DNA from: Nostoc sp. T09 | Lineage (GTDB): Bacteria; Cyanobacteriota; Cyanobacteriia; Cyanobacteriales; Nostocaceae | Reading direction: 5' to 3' | Length of the DNA stretch: 51,245 bases | Assembly: GCF_002154695.1 (NCBI RefSeq) | Contig: NZ_MTAV01000153.1 | Location: 284-51,528 of the forward strand | Shown here: piece by piece, positions 12,071-21,338 of the stretch | Layout of the letters: every line of letters starts with the position of its first letter | How positions within the stretch are numbered: the first letter of the stretch is position 1 | Made by a program: the position numbers and the translations under genes | Notes under the pieces: generated by a model | The model's input: the letters and a program-made list of their open reading frames with translations, nothing else | Told to the model about the DNA's origin: nothing | Database searches by the model: none

Positions 12071-13372
12071 ATGCTGCGAATTATTACTCAGCAGGCAGAC
12101 GTTAGAGCAGAACTACAACGTATCTGCGATCGCACCCATGACGAACAGGTGCTTCACAAAGAGGCGACGGTGCGAGAAGTGTTACAAGCAGTGAAGCGCC
12201 AAGGTAACAAAGCTGTGTTGCATTATACAGCCGAATTTGATAACCAAACCCTCAAGCCAGAAGAACTGCGTGTTACAGGTTTAGAACTGGATGCGGCTTA
12301 CCAACAAGTGTCCAAGGAGTTGCTGGTGGCAATTCGGCTGGCTTGCCAACAAATTGAAGCGTTTCATAATCAGCGAGTCCCTAAAAGCTGGGTGCACTTT
12401 GGCGATAACGATGTAGTGCTGGGCAAACGCTACACTCCAGTGGATCGTGCAGGCTTGTATGTGCCTGGTGGTCGTGTTGTCTATCCCAGTACAGTACTGA
12501 TGAATGCAATTCCAGCAAAAGTAGCTGGTGTACCTCGGGTGGTAATGGTAACACCGCCAGGAGTAGGAAAAGCAATTCATCCGGTTGTGTTGGTAGCTGC
12601 CCAAGAAGCCGGAATACAGGAAATTTATCGCGTTGGGGGCGCTCAGGCGATCGCGGCTTTAGCCTATGGTACAGAAACGATTCCGAAAGTGAATGTGATT
12701 GCTGGTCCAGGCAATATTTATGTCACCTTGGCAAAAAAATTGGTCTACGGCAACGTTGGCATTGATTGTTTGGCAGGACCAAGTGAGGTGCTAATTATTG
12801 CTGATGAAACCGCAAATCCCGTACATGTTGCCGCTGACTTATTGGCACCAGCCGAACACGACCCGATGGCGGCAGCGATTTTGCTGACTACGGATGCTGC
12901 TTTGGCTAAAAACGTACAAGTAGCCGTGGAAAGACAATTAGTAGATCATCCACGGCGGATAGACACGGAAAAAGCGATCGCTCATTATGGTTTGATTGTG
13001 ATTGTGGAATCCCTAGAAGCAGCAGCAGAACTCTCGAATGAGTTTGCCCCCCAGCATCTGGAATTAGAAATTCAAGACCCTTGGGAACTACTGCCGAAAA
13101 TTCGCCATGCAGGAGCAATCTTTTTGGGTGACTCAACACCAGAAGCGGTAGGGCACTATTTGGCAGGACCTAATCACACCTTGCCAACTTCTGGTGCTGC
13201 CCGCTACGCTTCAGCATTGGGTGTGGAAACTTTCCTCAAACACTCCAGTATTATCCAATACTCGCAAACTGCACTCGAAAAGGTGGCTGGTACAATTGAC
13301 ATACTAGCAGCAGTAGAGGGTCTACCCTCCCATGCCGATTCAGTAAGACGCCGAATTCAGCGTGAAGAGTGA
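12071..13372 (+). CDS. hisD: histidinol dehydrogenase
   Basis: 433 residues, usual family length. HisD catalyses the last two steps of histidine synthesis, the NAD+-dependent oxidation of L-histidinol to L-histidine, in the cytoplasm with a bound zinc. Conserved stretches visible are GLYVPGGRVVYPSTVLMNAIPAK (split across residues about 130-150), GGAQAIAALAYGTETIPKV, IAGPGNIYVTLAKK, GIDCLAGPSEVLIIAD and ADLLAPAEHDPMA, the last carrying zinc/active-site residues, plus PNHTLPTSGAARYASALG near the C-terminus. It stands alone with long non-coding sequence upstream. The GCGATCGC octamers within it are HIP1 sites. Secure assignment. Confidence 0.97.
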   Translation: MLRIITQQADVRAELQRICDRTHDEQVLHKEATVREVLQAVKRQGNKAVLHYTAEFDNQTLKPEELRVTGLELDAAYQQVSKELLVAIRLACQQIEAFHNQRVPKSWVHFGDNDVVLGKRYTPVDRAGLYVPGGRVVYPSTVLMNAIPAKVAGVPRVVMVTPPGVGKAIHPVVLVAAQEAGIQEIYRVGGAQAIAALAYGTETIPKVNVIAGPGNIYVTLAKKLVYGNVGIDCLAGPSEVLIIADETANPVHVAADLLAPAEHDPMAAAILLTTDAALAKNVQVAVERQLVDHPRRIDTEKAIAHYGLIVIVESLEAAAELSNEFAPQHLELEIQDPWELLPKIRHAGAIFLGDSTPEAVGHYLAGPNHTLPTSGAARYASALGVETFLKHSSIIQYSQTALEKVAGTIDILAAVEGLPSHADSVRRRIQREE

Positions 13373-13554
13373 TTGAGAATGTTAAATTTTTGCTTATACT
13401 TTTGGTAAAAGTCAACTCAGTGCCTGCAAACTAGAATTTTGGGGAATTGAGTACTATATAAACTCGGTTTACATCTGGAAAATTATTGGTGTAGTTACCA
13501 ATAAACTTCACCAGGTATTTATTTAAGAGGTCTACTCTTGAGGAGACGGGAGCG

Positions 13555-13980
13555 GTGCTAAAAACTATTTTGGTAGCTCTGGACGGTTCGGAAATTGCAG
13601 AACGAGTAATTCAGAGTTTAAACGAGTTTGTTTTATCAGAAGACACCAAAGTTATTCTTTGCCATGTGTTTTCTACACCAGAGTCAGAGATGGAACTGCC
13701 CGCTGATCGGCCTCATTCAGAGTCACCAACATTTTCTTTTTTCCAAATTGAAAAACAGCTGCAATCATACCAAGAAAATTTATCAGTTAAAAGCGAATTA
13801 GAACTAGTAACTGGCGATCCGGCTGACGAGATTATTCGCCTTGCCAATATTTACAAGGCTGATTTGATCGTCATTGGCAGTCGTGGGTTAACTGGGATGA
13901 AGCGAATTGTCCAAGGTTCTGTTAGTAGCCAAGTGGTAGAAGAGGCTGCTTGTTCAGTGTTAGTGGTAAAGCCAAATTAG
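13555..13980 (+). CDS. universal stress protein (UspA family)
   Basis: 141 residues with the single-domain Usp fold. It starts at a GTG preceded by purine-rich GAGGAGACGGGAGCG. The N-terminus LKTILVALDGSEIAERV carries the nucleotide-contacting Asp, and the C-terminus has the ATP-binding pattern GSRGLTGMKRIVQGSVSS (G-2X-G-9X-G-S/T), so this is probably an ATP-binding member. Usp proteins respond to general stress; the specific role here is unknown. It lies between hisD and a HlyD-type gene on the same strand, with about 180 nt on each side, so it is probably transcribed alone. Confidence 0.92.
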   Translation: MLKTILVALDGSEIAERVIQSLNEFVLSEDTKVILCHVFSTPESEMELPADRPHSESPTFSFFQIEKQLQSYQENLSVKSELELVTGDPADEIIRLANIYKADLIVIGSRGLTGMKRIVQGSVSSQVVEEAACSVLVVKPN

Positions 13981-14151
13981 AATTAAGTAAAGGCAAATTT
14001 TGCAGAGTTAGAGTTAACAGTTGAGCAAGTATTAACCACCAAAGGTTAGAGTTAAATTCAGGCAGCCTAAGTTAACCCAGTGATATTTCCATTGGCTCTA
14101 CTTGGTTATTTATGTGTAAATTGATATACTGCCTATTTAATCCTCGCGCTC

Positions 14152-15486
14152 ATGCATAGCGAACCCAGTCCAGACTTAATTCGCCCAATCAGTAGTGACC
14201 AATTTCTACCGCCAATTAGCCTTTGGACAATATTAGGGGGTTTCTTTCTCATCGGGACTATGAGTGCAGCAGTTATCTTAGCTGCGCTGACTCGATATAA
14301 TGTCACCGTTAAAGCATTAGCTACAGTCCGCCCTGCTGGGGATGTACGGTTAGTACAAGCAACTAGTGAGGGAATCGTCAAAAGTATTGTAGTGAAAGAA
14401 AATCAGGTGGTGAGTCAGGGAGATGCGATCGCTTACATTGACTCTTCTCAACTTGAGACTAAAAAAAGCCAAATTATTCACACTATTCGGCAGAATAATT
14501 TACAGGTATTACAAATCGCTGCCCAAATCAAGGCTTTACAAACACAAATCACTGCTGAATCCAATTCCATGCAAAGGGCGATCGCCTCTGCTCAAGCTGA
14601 CTTAAGTCGCAACCAACGAGATTATCAAGACCAAAAGATTACTACTCAGACACAAGTGCAAGAAGCAGAAGCCTCTTTGGAATTGGCTAGGGAGGAAATG
14701 AAACGATATCAACAGTTGGGAAATACAGGCGCGATCGCAACTCTACAAATTAAGGAAAAAGAACAGACTTTTAAAGCGGCAATGGCTAGACTAGAACGCG
14801 CCAAAGCTGGACTTAACCCTAGTAATGCAACAGTGGCGATCGCAACTGAACGTATTGCCCAAGAAAAAGCTAAGGGTGAATCTACCTTCGCAATTTTGAA
14901 GAAAGAAAAAGAAGAATTAATTCGCCGTCAACTTGAAATTCAAAACCAAATTAATACTGCTCAAACAGAATTTAAACAAGTCTCAACAGAACTGCAAAAA
15001 ACTATTATTCGAGCCTCAGACACAGGTACTATTCTGAAACTAGAAATCAGAAATGCTGGACAGGTTGTCAGATCTGGTGATGCGATCGCTCAAATCTCCC
15101 CAAATCAAGCGCCTTTATTGATTAAAGCCCGTGTAGCTGCTGCTGATATTAGTAAAGTACGCATCTGCAAAGCCACCCCGGTAAGTCAATGTACACAGGG
15201 TAAAGTTATTATGCAGTTCTCAGCTTATCCTTACCCAGATTATGGCACACTCAATGGTGCTGTTAGAGCCATAACTGCTGATGCAATTACACCGCAAGTT
15301 CACAATAATCTTCTAGATCAGCCTTACTATGAGGTAACAATTCAACCTGATAGGCTGTATCTGATCAAAGGTAATCAATCCTATGCCATTCAAGCAGGTA
15401 TGGAAGTTACAGCCGACATTGTTGTTCAAGAAGAAACAGTATTGACATTTATATTAAGAAAAGCAAGGTTACTAACAGATTTGTAG
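14152..15486 (+). CDS. HlyD-family membrane fusion (periplasmic adaptor) protein
   Basis: 444 residues. One N-terminal transmembrane segment (about residues 23-47, ISLWTILGGFFLIG...) is followed by a lipoyl/barrel-sandwich half (VRLVQATSEGIVKSIVVKEN). A long alpha-helical coiled-coil hairpin rich in Gln/Glu/Ala follows (about 100-290), then the second lipoyl half (IIRASDTGTILKLEIRNAGQ) and a beta-barrel C-terminus (AGMEVTADIVVQEETVLTF). This is the architecture of adaptors that join an inner-membrane ABC transporter to an outer-membrane channel. No ABC or TolC gene is adjacent, so its partner is elsewhere. In this group similar proteins serve glycolipid export (DevB) or type I secretion. The cargo cannot be told. 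Confidence 0.85.
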   Translation: MHSEPSPDLIRPISSDQFLPPISLWTILGGFFLIGTMSAAVILAALTRYNVTVKALATVRPAGDVRLVQATSEGIVKSIVVKENQVVSQGDAIAYIDSSQLETKKSQIIHTIRQNNLQVLQIAAQIKALQTQITAESNSMQRAIASAQADLSRNQRDYQDQKITTQTQVQEAEASLELAREEMKRYQQLGNTGAIATLQIKEKEQTFKAAMARLERAKAGLNPSNATVAIATERIAQEKAKGESTFAILKKEKEELIRRQLEIQNQINTAQTEFKQVSTELQKTIIRASDTGTILKLEIRNAGQVVRSGDAIAQISPNQAPLLIKARVAAADISKVRICKATPVSQCTQGKVIMQFSAYPYPDYGTLNGAVRAITADAITPQVHNNLLDQPYYEVTIQPDRLYLIKGNQSYAIQAGMEVTADIVVQEETVLTFILRKARLLTDL

Positions 15487-15553
15487 ATTAACTGAGAAGG
15501 ATGATAAGTTTGGACTCAGGGCTTTAGTCCTTAACTATTAAGCACTCAAATGA

Positions 15554-15937
15554 TTACTTCTGAGTCGCCAAAAACTGACGCAAACTCAACAAACTTAGAG
15601 TTTGCCCCAAATTCAAGGGTAGTATTGATACCCCTTCTAAGCGGGATTGCACCCAACCTTCTCCCCAATACCATTCGTGAAATCCATCAATTCCTCCACT
15701 CAGTAAAAAGCGGAGGCAATTAGGTTTGGCGACGTTTACTTGATGATGAATCGCGACTGGCCCAGTCCAAGTAGTAAACTGAAAACCTGAGTGTAGTTCT
15801 TCTGGCATTCCGGGGGCAAAACGTTGCCCTAACAGCCATTTTTGTAATTGCACAGGACGCAGCAGACTGTCGTGAATTGCACTTGCTGATGCTTCGATTT
15901 CTATTCGCAGTTGGCTTTGTTGAAAAGTACCCAGCAT
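15554..15937 (-). CDS. small conserved protein, SRPBCC/START-like
   Basis: 127 residues, convergent with the upstream HlyD-type gene. The sequence begins with a beta strand (QSQLRIEIEASASAIHDSLLRPVQLQKWLLG). Its pattern of an N-terminal strand, a short helix and 'QKWL' resembles SRPBCC (polyketide-cyclase/Bet v1-like) domains, as do the later strands (FQFTTWTGPVAIHHQVNV and LRFLLSGGIDGFHEWYWGEGWVQSRLEG). No catalytic residues can be named. I infer a small hydrophobic-ligand-binding fold, but this is a resemblance in pattern rather than a firm family match. The gene is probably real because its frame is clean and the encoded protein has a coherent domain pattern. Confidence 0.6.
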   Translation of the reverse strand: MLGTFQQSQLRIEIEASASAIHDSLLRPVQLQKWLLGQRFAPGMPEELHSGFQFTTWTGPVAIHHQVNVAKPNCLRFLLSGGIDGFHEWYWGEGWVQSRLEGVSILPLNLGQTLSLLSLRQFLATQK

Positions 15938-16405
15938 TTTTGGAGGATTGCACTCAACCCAAACAAGTTGTTATTTTTAGTATGGCAAATACCGTAGTAA
16001 AAAGCAGAAAACAATTGTTTAATATTTGCTTTTATATCTTGAATAATTAATTTTATAATTTATTGGTTAATCGAGAAAGATGTATTCACCTATAAAATAT
16101 CAACATTGACAAACATGAGCTTGCTTGCAAGAGTCATTGTTTGCTTATCACTATGATATTAGCAAATAATTATATAAACTTTCGATAAATTATCTTTAGT
16201 AAAATTCAAATTACTGGTTTTTTCATATAAACCAGTAATGTAGAATTGCCAAATTGCAAATGAGAAACAATACTGTTTTCCCAACTAAGTAGCAAATGAT
16301 ATGTTTAAGTTAAGTTGATTTATACTAAGTTATACTAAATAGTACTTTGATTCCCGTGCCTCACAGCAGGGACGTTTAGTAAGATACTATTTGGTAAGGT
16401 TTTTC
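15938..16405. promoter_or_regulatory. AT-rich intergenic region with perfect hairpin upstream of hslO
   Basis: About 470 nt between divergent genes, strongly AT-rich. A perfect 11-bp inverted repeat ATTACTGGTTT (16210-16220) / AAACCAGTAAT (16229-16239) with an 8-nt loop lies about 170 nt upstream of hslO. It could be an operator, a miniature-element arm or a transcript hairpin; there is no following T-run. AAGG at 16396-16399 is the likely ribosome site for hslO. Confidence 0.45.
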
Positions 16406-17311
16406 ATGGCGGATCAATTAATTCGCGCCACGGCAGCTGAAGGTGGGATTCGAGCCGTAGGTGTTATCACTACGCGCCTCACGGACGAAGCAAAACAGCG
16501 TCATAAGCTATCCTATGTGGCGACAGCAGCACTGGGTCGGACTATGGCAGCCGGCTTGTTGCTAGCTTCTAGTATGAAGCGAACTGGGTCTAGGGTAAAC
16601 CTCCGAGTCAAGGGTGACGGACCCTTGAGTGGCATTTTGGTAGATGCTGGGCTAGATGGTACGGTACGCGGCTATGTAGGCAACCCATTTATAGAATTAC
16701 CACCCAATGCTAAAGGAAAGCTAGATGTTGGTGGTGCAGTGGGTAAAGGCTTCCTCTACGTTGTGCGTGATATTGGTTATGGCTACCCTTACTCTAGTAC
16801 CGTAGAACTTGTTTCTGGTGAAATCGGTGATGATGTGGCTCATTACCTAGTAAATTCTGAGCAAACACCTTCAGCTATGGTTTTAGGTGTATTTGTTGGA
16901 GCAGGCGGGGTAACTGCTGCTGGTGGCTTGTTAGTGCAAGTGTTACCCAAAGCAGCCAGAGATGAAGCTTTAGTAGCAACCTTGGAATCACGGGTAGCAG
17001 GCTTGGCAGGATTTACGCCATTGCTGCAAGCAGGTAAGACTTTGCCAGAAATATTCACAGACCTGCTAGGAGATATGGGCCTAACAATCTTTCCCGAAAG
17101 CCAAATTCTGCGCTTCCACTGTGGTTGCTCCTTTGACCGGATGTTAGGGGCATTAAAAATTTTGGGAGAAGCCGAACTACAAGATATGATCGTTAAAGAT
17201 GATGGCGCTGAGGCAACTTGCGACTTTTGCGGCCGAGTTTACCAGGCAAGCAGCGATCAGTTGGCTCAGTTAATTGTCGATTTGCAGACGGAATCTTCGG
17301 CTTCAGGTTAA
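16406..17311 (+). CDS. hslO: Hsp33 redox-regulated chaperone
   Basis: 301 residues from the ATG at 16406 (MADQLIRATAAEGGIRAVG). This start is preferred over a TTG 15 nt upstream because AAGG lies 6 nt before it and the family begins here. Hsp33 is a cytoplasmic holdase activated by oxidation. The C-terminal redox switch is intact: Cys239 and Cys241 in HCGCSFDR, and Cys272 and Cys275 in CDFCGRVY, which hold zinc in the reduced state and form disulfides on oxidative stress. The N-terminal core (LSYVATAALGRTMAAGLLLA, GDGPLSGILVDA) is typical. It appears to be a single-gene unit. Confidence 0.96.
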   Translation: MADQLIRATAAEGGIRAVGVITTRLTDEAKQRHKLSYVATAALGRTMAAGLLLASSMKRTGSRVNLRVKGDGPLSGILVDAGLDGTVRGYVGNPFIELPPNAKGKLDVGGAVGKGFLYVVRDIGYGYPYSSTVELVSGEIGDDVAHYLVNSEQTPSAMVLGVFVGAGGVTAAGGLLVQVLPKAARDEALVATLESRVAGLAGFTPLLQAGKTLPEIFTDLLGDMGLTIFPESQILRFHCGCSFDRMLGALKILGEAELQDMIVKDDGAEATCDFCGRVYQASSDQLAQLIVDLQTESSASG

Positions 17312-17464
17312 GGTATAAAAGCGCACTGATTGTTGAAATTGTTAATGGTATCTGTGGAGAGAGATAATAAAAAAGGTAGCTTTTTAATAATGAGAAAGTT
17401 ACTATGGCAACAATGGAATTATCGATCTACAACAGATCGCTATTCAATTATTTTGGTGTGAGAG

Positions 17465-19522
17465 ATGACAGAGCGGGATATTACAGACAGTTGGTCCCGA
17501 GGCAGATCCAGAGATCCGGATGAAATCAAGAGATTATCCGAAACAGAACAATTCGGTGAAACTAATTTATTCGGTATTCCAGCTACTGGTTCTAACTCTA
17601 AGTCAGTGAAGCGGCAAACAGACAATAATTCCGAAGGCTTTCCTTTAAATAATCAGTCAGAAAAAACTGTTTCACCCAATTATATTTTCAGTAAATTGCC
17701 CCGCTGGATGCAAAATTGGGTGTTGTGGTTAGTATTATTAACCCTAATTCCTGGTGGAATAGGATTCCTGGCTATGGCAATGTTATTCAAGTTGCCAGCA
17801 GCTCCCAACTGCCCAAAAATTTTCTGGCCTTTAGCTAGTGAATCGGTACGGCTACACTGTGCTCAGTTAGCAGCTTCTAAACAAACTGTAACTGATTTAC
17901 TACAAGCTATCGGGCTAGTAAAGCAACTGCCAAAAAATCATCCCTTGCGGGGAGAAGCAGATCGTTTTATAGAACGGTGGTCGCAGGATATTTTGCAACT
18001 AGCCGATCAAAGTTTTCAAGCAGGAAACTTAGATGAGGCGATCGCAACTGCTCGTAAGATACCTGACGATTTAGCTGCGTATAAATTGGTAGAAGAAAAA
18101 ATTACCAAATGGCAGTCGATCTGGTCAAAAGGCGAAGAGATTTACCAGCAAGCGGAAGCCGAATTGCGGGAAAGGCACTGGCAATCAGCTTTTATGCTGT
18201 CTGCTAAATTGCTGCGTCTGGACAATAAATACTGGGCAAGTACTAAGTACGATCAATTAAATCAGCTAATTGCCACAGCCAGGGAAGATGGTGAAAAGTT
18301 AGCCAAAGCTGAGAGTTTAGCTAAGAGTGGCGTCGCAGATAAGATACTTGAAGCCATCAAAATCGCTGAATCAATTAGTCAGGTTAGTTACGTTTATCAG
18401 AAAGCTCAAGAGTCAATTCCGACATTTGGACGTAAGATGTTGGATTTGGCACAGACGAACTTGGATAAGCGGGATGCAGATACAGCGCTAGATATTGTCA
18501 GACAAATACCCGAAAATACCGGACTGCAAACGGAAGTTGAAGACTTTATCAGCTTAGCTGAAGCCCAAAGAAGTGCCTGGCTCGGGAATATTTCCGGTTT
18601 AGAGACAGCAATTTCCCAGGCCCAACAAATCGCTCCTACTAGGGCTGTGTATAACAAAGCACAACAATTGATTGCGCGATGGCAGTTGGAAATTGAAGAT
18701 GTTGCCCGCCTAGAAAAAGCACGAACCCTAGCTAGCCAAGGAACAGTTAGCGATTTAACAGCAGCGATCGCCCAAGCGCAGCTCATCCCTAATAGTAACC
18801 CCCGCGCTACAGAAGCCAGACAAGAGGCGGGACGCTGGCAAACCCAAGTTGAGACAATCCAAGACCGACCTTTCTTGGAGCGTGCCGATCAAATAGCATT
18901 GCTAGAAGATGTTAACTCTTTGCAAGCTGCAATCTCCGAGGCTAGCCAAATCCGTAATGGTCGTGCATTGTATCCAGAAGCACGCAGAAAAATCCGCAAT
19001 TGGATAGCGAAGATTCAGCGAATTCAAGATCAGCCTTACTTAGATCAAGCAAGAGACTTAGCCCAGAGTGGAAATCTACCTGCTGCTATTAGCGCTGCTG
19101 AACAAATTGCCTCATCGGGACGGGCACTTTCGGGTGAAGCACAAGAGGCTATAGATGATTGGCGAGGGCAAATCCGCGCCAGAGAAAGCTGGCAGAAAGC
19201 GCGGGATACAGCACTAGCTGGTACGCCACAAGCCTTGGTGGATGCAATACAATTAGCTCAACAGGTTCCCAGGCGTAATATTTTACGTATGGATGCCAAT
19301 ATAGCCATTGACCAATGGAGTCAACAGTTGCTAGATATTGCCCGATCTCAGGGACAGTCTGATATTTATAAGGGTATTGAGACTGCTAAATTGGTTCCCA
19401 GAGGTAGTTCGGCTTACAGTGCGGCACAAGAGCAAATTAGAACTTGGCGGCAATTTCTTAATCCTGAACCTCAACCAGTGCCTGAACAATCGCAGCCGTC
19501 ACCGACTATTACTGGATTGTAA
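17465..19522 (+). CDS. large single-pass membrane protein with tandem helical repeats, unknown function
   Basis: 685 residues. An N-terminal polar region of about 75 residues is followed by a membrane segment (about 92-112, WLVLLTLIPGG...) and then about 500 residues of helical repeats. The repeats recur every 40-60 residues with the pattern 'A..IA.A..I......Y..A...I..W...I', as in DEAIATARKIPDDLAAYKL, AISQAQQIAPTRAVYNKAQ and AIAQAQLIPNSNP. They are TPR-like and rich in Ala/Gln. The topology suggests a membrane anchor with a large repeat domain used for protein binding. I do not recognise a characterised family; similar cyanobacterial proteins are often loosely labelled as chromosome-segregation ATPases, but no nucleotide-binding motif is visible here. 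hslO lies upstream by about 150 nt on the same strand. Confidence 0.75.
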   Translation: MTERDITDSWSRGRSRDPDEIKRLSETEQFGETNLFGIPATGSNSKSVKRQTDNNSEGFPLNNQSEKTVSPNYIFSKLPRWMQNWVLWLVLLTLIPGGIGFLAMAMLFKLPAAPNCPKIFWPLASESVRLHCAQLAASKQTVTDLLQAIGLVKQLPKNHPLRGEADRFIERWSQDILQLADQSFQAGNLDEAIATARKIPDDLAAYKLVEEKITKWQSIWSKGEEIYQQAEAELRERHWQSAFMLSAKLLRLDNKYWASTKYDQLNQLIATAREDGEKLAKAESLAKSGVADKILEAIKIAESISQVSYVYQKAQESIPTFGRKMLDLAQTNLDKRDADTALDIVRQIPENTGLQTEVEDFISLAEAQRSAWLGNISGLETAISQAQQIAPTRAVYNKAQQLIARWQLEIEDVARLEKARTLASQGTVSDLTAAIAQAQLIPNSNPRATEARQEAGRWQTQVETIQDRPFLERADQIALLEDVNSLQAAISEASQIRNGRALYPEARRKIRNWIAKIQRIQDQPYLDQARDLAQSGNLPAAISAAEQIASSGRALSGEAQEAIDDWRGQIRARESWQKARDTALAGTPQALVDAIQLAQQVPRRNILRMDANIAIDQWSQQLLDIARSQGQSDIYKGIETAKLVPRGSSAYSAAQEQIRTWRQFLNPEPQPVPEQSQPSPTITGL

Positions 19523-19565
19523 TCTGGGATTTTCTAGATAAGGGATTGGGGCAAGGGAGAAATAA

Positions 19566-21098
19566 CTAATAACTCTTGCCTATTGCCTGATTACTGGCTA
19601 TTTGCCTAACCACAGTCAACGCTGAGTAACTCACCCCAGCGGTCCCTTCACCTGGGTGAGTAGAGTCACCAACTAACCAAAGATGGTTGATAGGTGTACG
19701 ATTGGCAAAACCAAAGGGGCCAAAGGTAGGTATGCGTTGACCAATGCCACCGACTATACCGCGATCGCGTGCTGTGTAATGAGCAAAAGTTCGGGGTGTG
19801 GCTGCTTCTTGATGCACTATCGTTTCTGGTTTGAGATAGAAGTATTGCCCTAAACGCGCGATCGCTTCTTCTGTATACTTTTGTTTGAGTTCTTCATAAT
19901 TCTCAGTCCGCCACCACTTCAGTGGATCTACAAAAGAAGAAGCAATAATTGTCGCTTTCCCATCTGGTGCGCGGCCATCTCCGGAATGACTGACAGAGAC
20001 AAATAGCGAATTATTTTCCCCAATTGGCCCATCGGCATCGTGTAAAAATTGCAGGTGGGGAGGACATTCAGGCGGAATAGCGCTGGCGTCTACACCTAAA
20101 TACACAACAAACGCGCCGGATGCTGGGGGCAATTTTTCCACGCGCTGTTTATAGCCAAATGGAGCCTGTTCGCCCAATAGTTGTACTAGGTTTTGTACAG
20201 TAACATTAGCAACTATGTGGTCAGCTGTTTCTGTCCAGACTTCACCGCTTTGCTGATTGCGAATCGTTACAGATGTGGCTTGATTATTTTCTACTGTAAT
20301 TTTTTCGACAGTGTGGCGCAGTAATAATTTGCCACCATCTCTTTCTAAGGATTCTACTAGGCGATCGCTTAGTATCTGCATACTACCTTGGAGGTGAAAT
20401 AAACCTTGGGGTAGCTGAGATACGCTTAATGCAGTTGCAGCATACAGTAAGGCTGTCTCCTCTGCATTGACTTGGGAATACAGCTTCAGTTGTAAATCTA
20501 AAAAAGTTCGCAAACGGCGATCGTTACTTAGTCCATATAGACGTAGCGCATCACCTACGGTAAACAAGGTAAAGGGGACAGTAATTAATGTACTCGGACG
20601 TACTGCCTGAGTTAGCTGCCATAAGTCCCATAAATTGCGTGGGGGTAGCACCGGATCGCGTCCTTGAAATTCCCAACTAGCTTGAAACAAAGTCGCCAGC
20701 AATTGCCAAAACCGTTCGCTACCTGGAAATTGTCGTTGACGTTCTTCCCGCCATTTTTCTGGGTCGCGCCAGACGTTGATTGGGGATAATTCACCAGGTA
20801 GGTACACTGCACAAGCCGGATCGCATGGTGTCGCTTCGGGAATATCTATTTCTAATTCTGAGAATATCCGGTGATGGATTCCTCCTGGTTCCAACCCAGC
20901 GACTTGAGTTGCTCCCACATCAAAGGTAAATCCTTTGCGTTTAAATGTAGAGGCACAACCTCCAGGCACGAGGGCTTGATCTACAATTAAGACGCTGTAA
21001 CCTCGATGAGCTAATAATGCTCCAGCAGTCAATCCACCAATTCCCGCACCAATGACGATGACACGGGATGCTTTTTTGTCAAGCGAAGACCTGGACAT
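19566..21098 (-). CDS. crtD: C-3',4' carotenoid desaturase (CrtD-type FAD-dependent oxidoreductase)
   Basis: 510 residues. An N-terminal dinucleotide-binding motif for FAD (VIVIGAGIGGLTAGALLA, about 13-30) is followed by LVPGGCASTFKRKGFTFDVG and by the family-typical GATQVAGLEPGGIHHRIFSE. The C-terminus carries the FAD-contacting segment LWLVGDSTHPGEGTAGVSYSAL. This pattern fits the cyanobacterial CrtD desaturases, which introduce the 3',4' double bond during myxol-glycoside (myxoxanthophyll) synthesis at the membrane. The related isomerase CrtH has a different N-terminal block, so CrtD is favoured. No other carotenoid gene is nearby. It is convergent with the repeat protein upstream in the window. 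Confidence 0.82.
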   Translation of the reverse strand: MSRSSLDKKASRVIVIGAGIGGLTAGALLAHRGYSVLIVDQALVPGGCASTFKRKGFTFDVGATQVAGLEPGGIHHRIFSELEIDIPEATPCDPACAVYLPGELSPINVWRDPEKWREERQRQFPGSERFWQLLATLFQASWEFQGRDPVLPPRNLWDLWQLTQAVRPSTLITVPFTLFTVGDALRLYGLSNDRRLRTFLDLQLKLYSQVNAEETALLYAATALSVSQLPQGLFHLQGSMQILSDRLVESLERDGGKLLLRHTVEKITVENNQATSVTIRNQQSGEVWTETADHIVANVTVQNLVQLLGEQAPFGYKQRVEKLPPASGAFVVYLGVDASAIPPECPPHLQFLHDADGPIGENNSLFVSVSHSGDGRAPDGKATIIASSFVDPLKWWRTENYEELKQKYTEEAIARLGQYFYLKPETIVHQEAATPRTFAHYTARDRGIVGGIGQRIPTFGPFGFANRTPINHLWLVGDSTHPGEGTAGVSYSALTVVRQIASNQAIGKSY

Positions 21099-21338
21099 TG
21101 ATATTGGTTTTTATAATTCTTAATATTACTATTCATAATTTTACAACGCTGTTGAACTGAATAATTTGCTCCTCAAACAGTTAATTCGTAAAGAAAGTCA
21201 GTACTAAAAAAATATATGTGATCGTTTCTACAGAGGATAAGCAAATTCTCAGCATTGAAGTAATCACGTTACTTGTTTTCAGTGGTAGATAAGATAAAGG
21301 AGTAAGCAAGCTTTTCACCTCACCACTCACAACTACCA

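Noticed and set aside
19566-21098. Reading the desaturase as the carotene isomerase CrtH
   Set aside because: The N-terminal block GATQVAGLEPGGIHHRIF fits CrtD, not CrtH, as far as I recall the two families.
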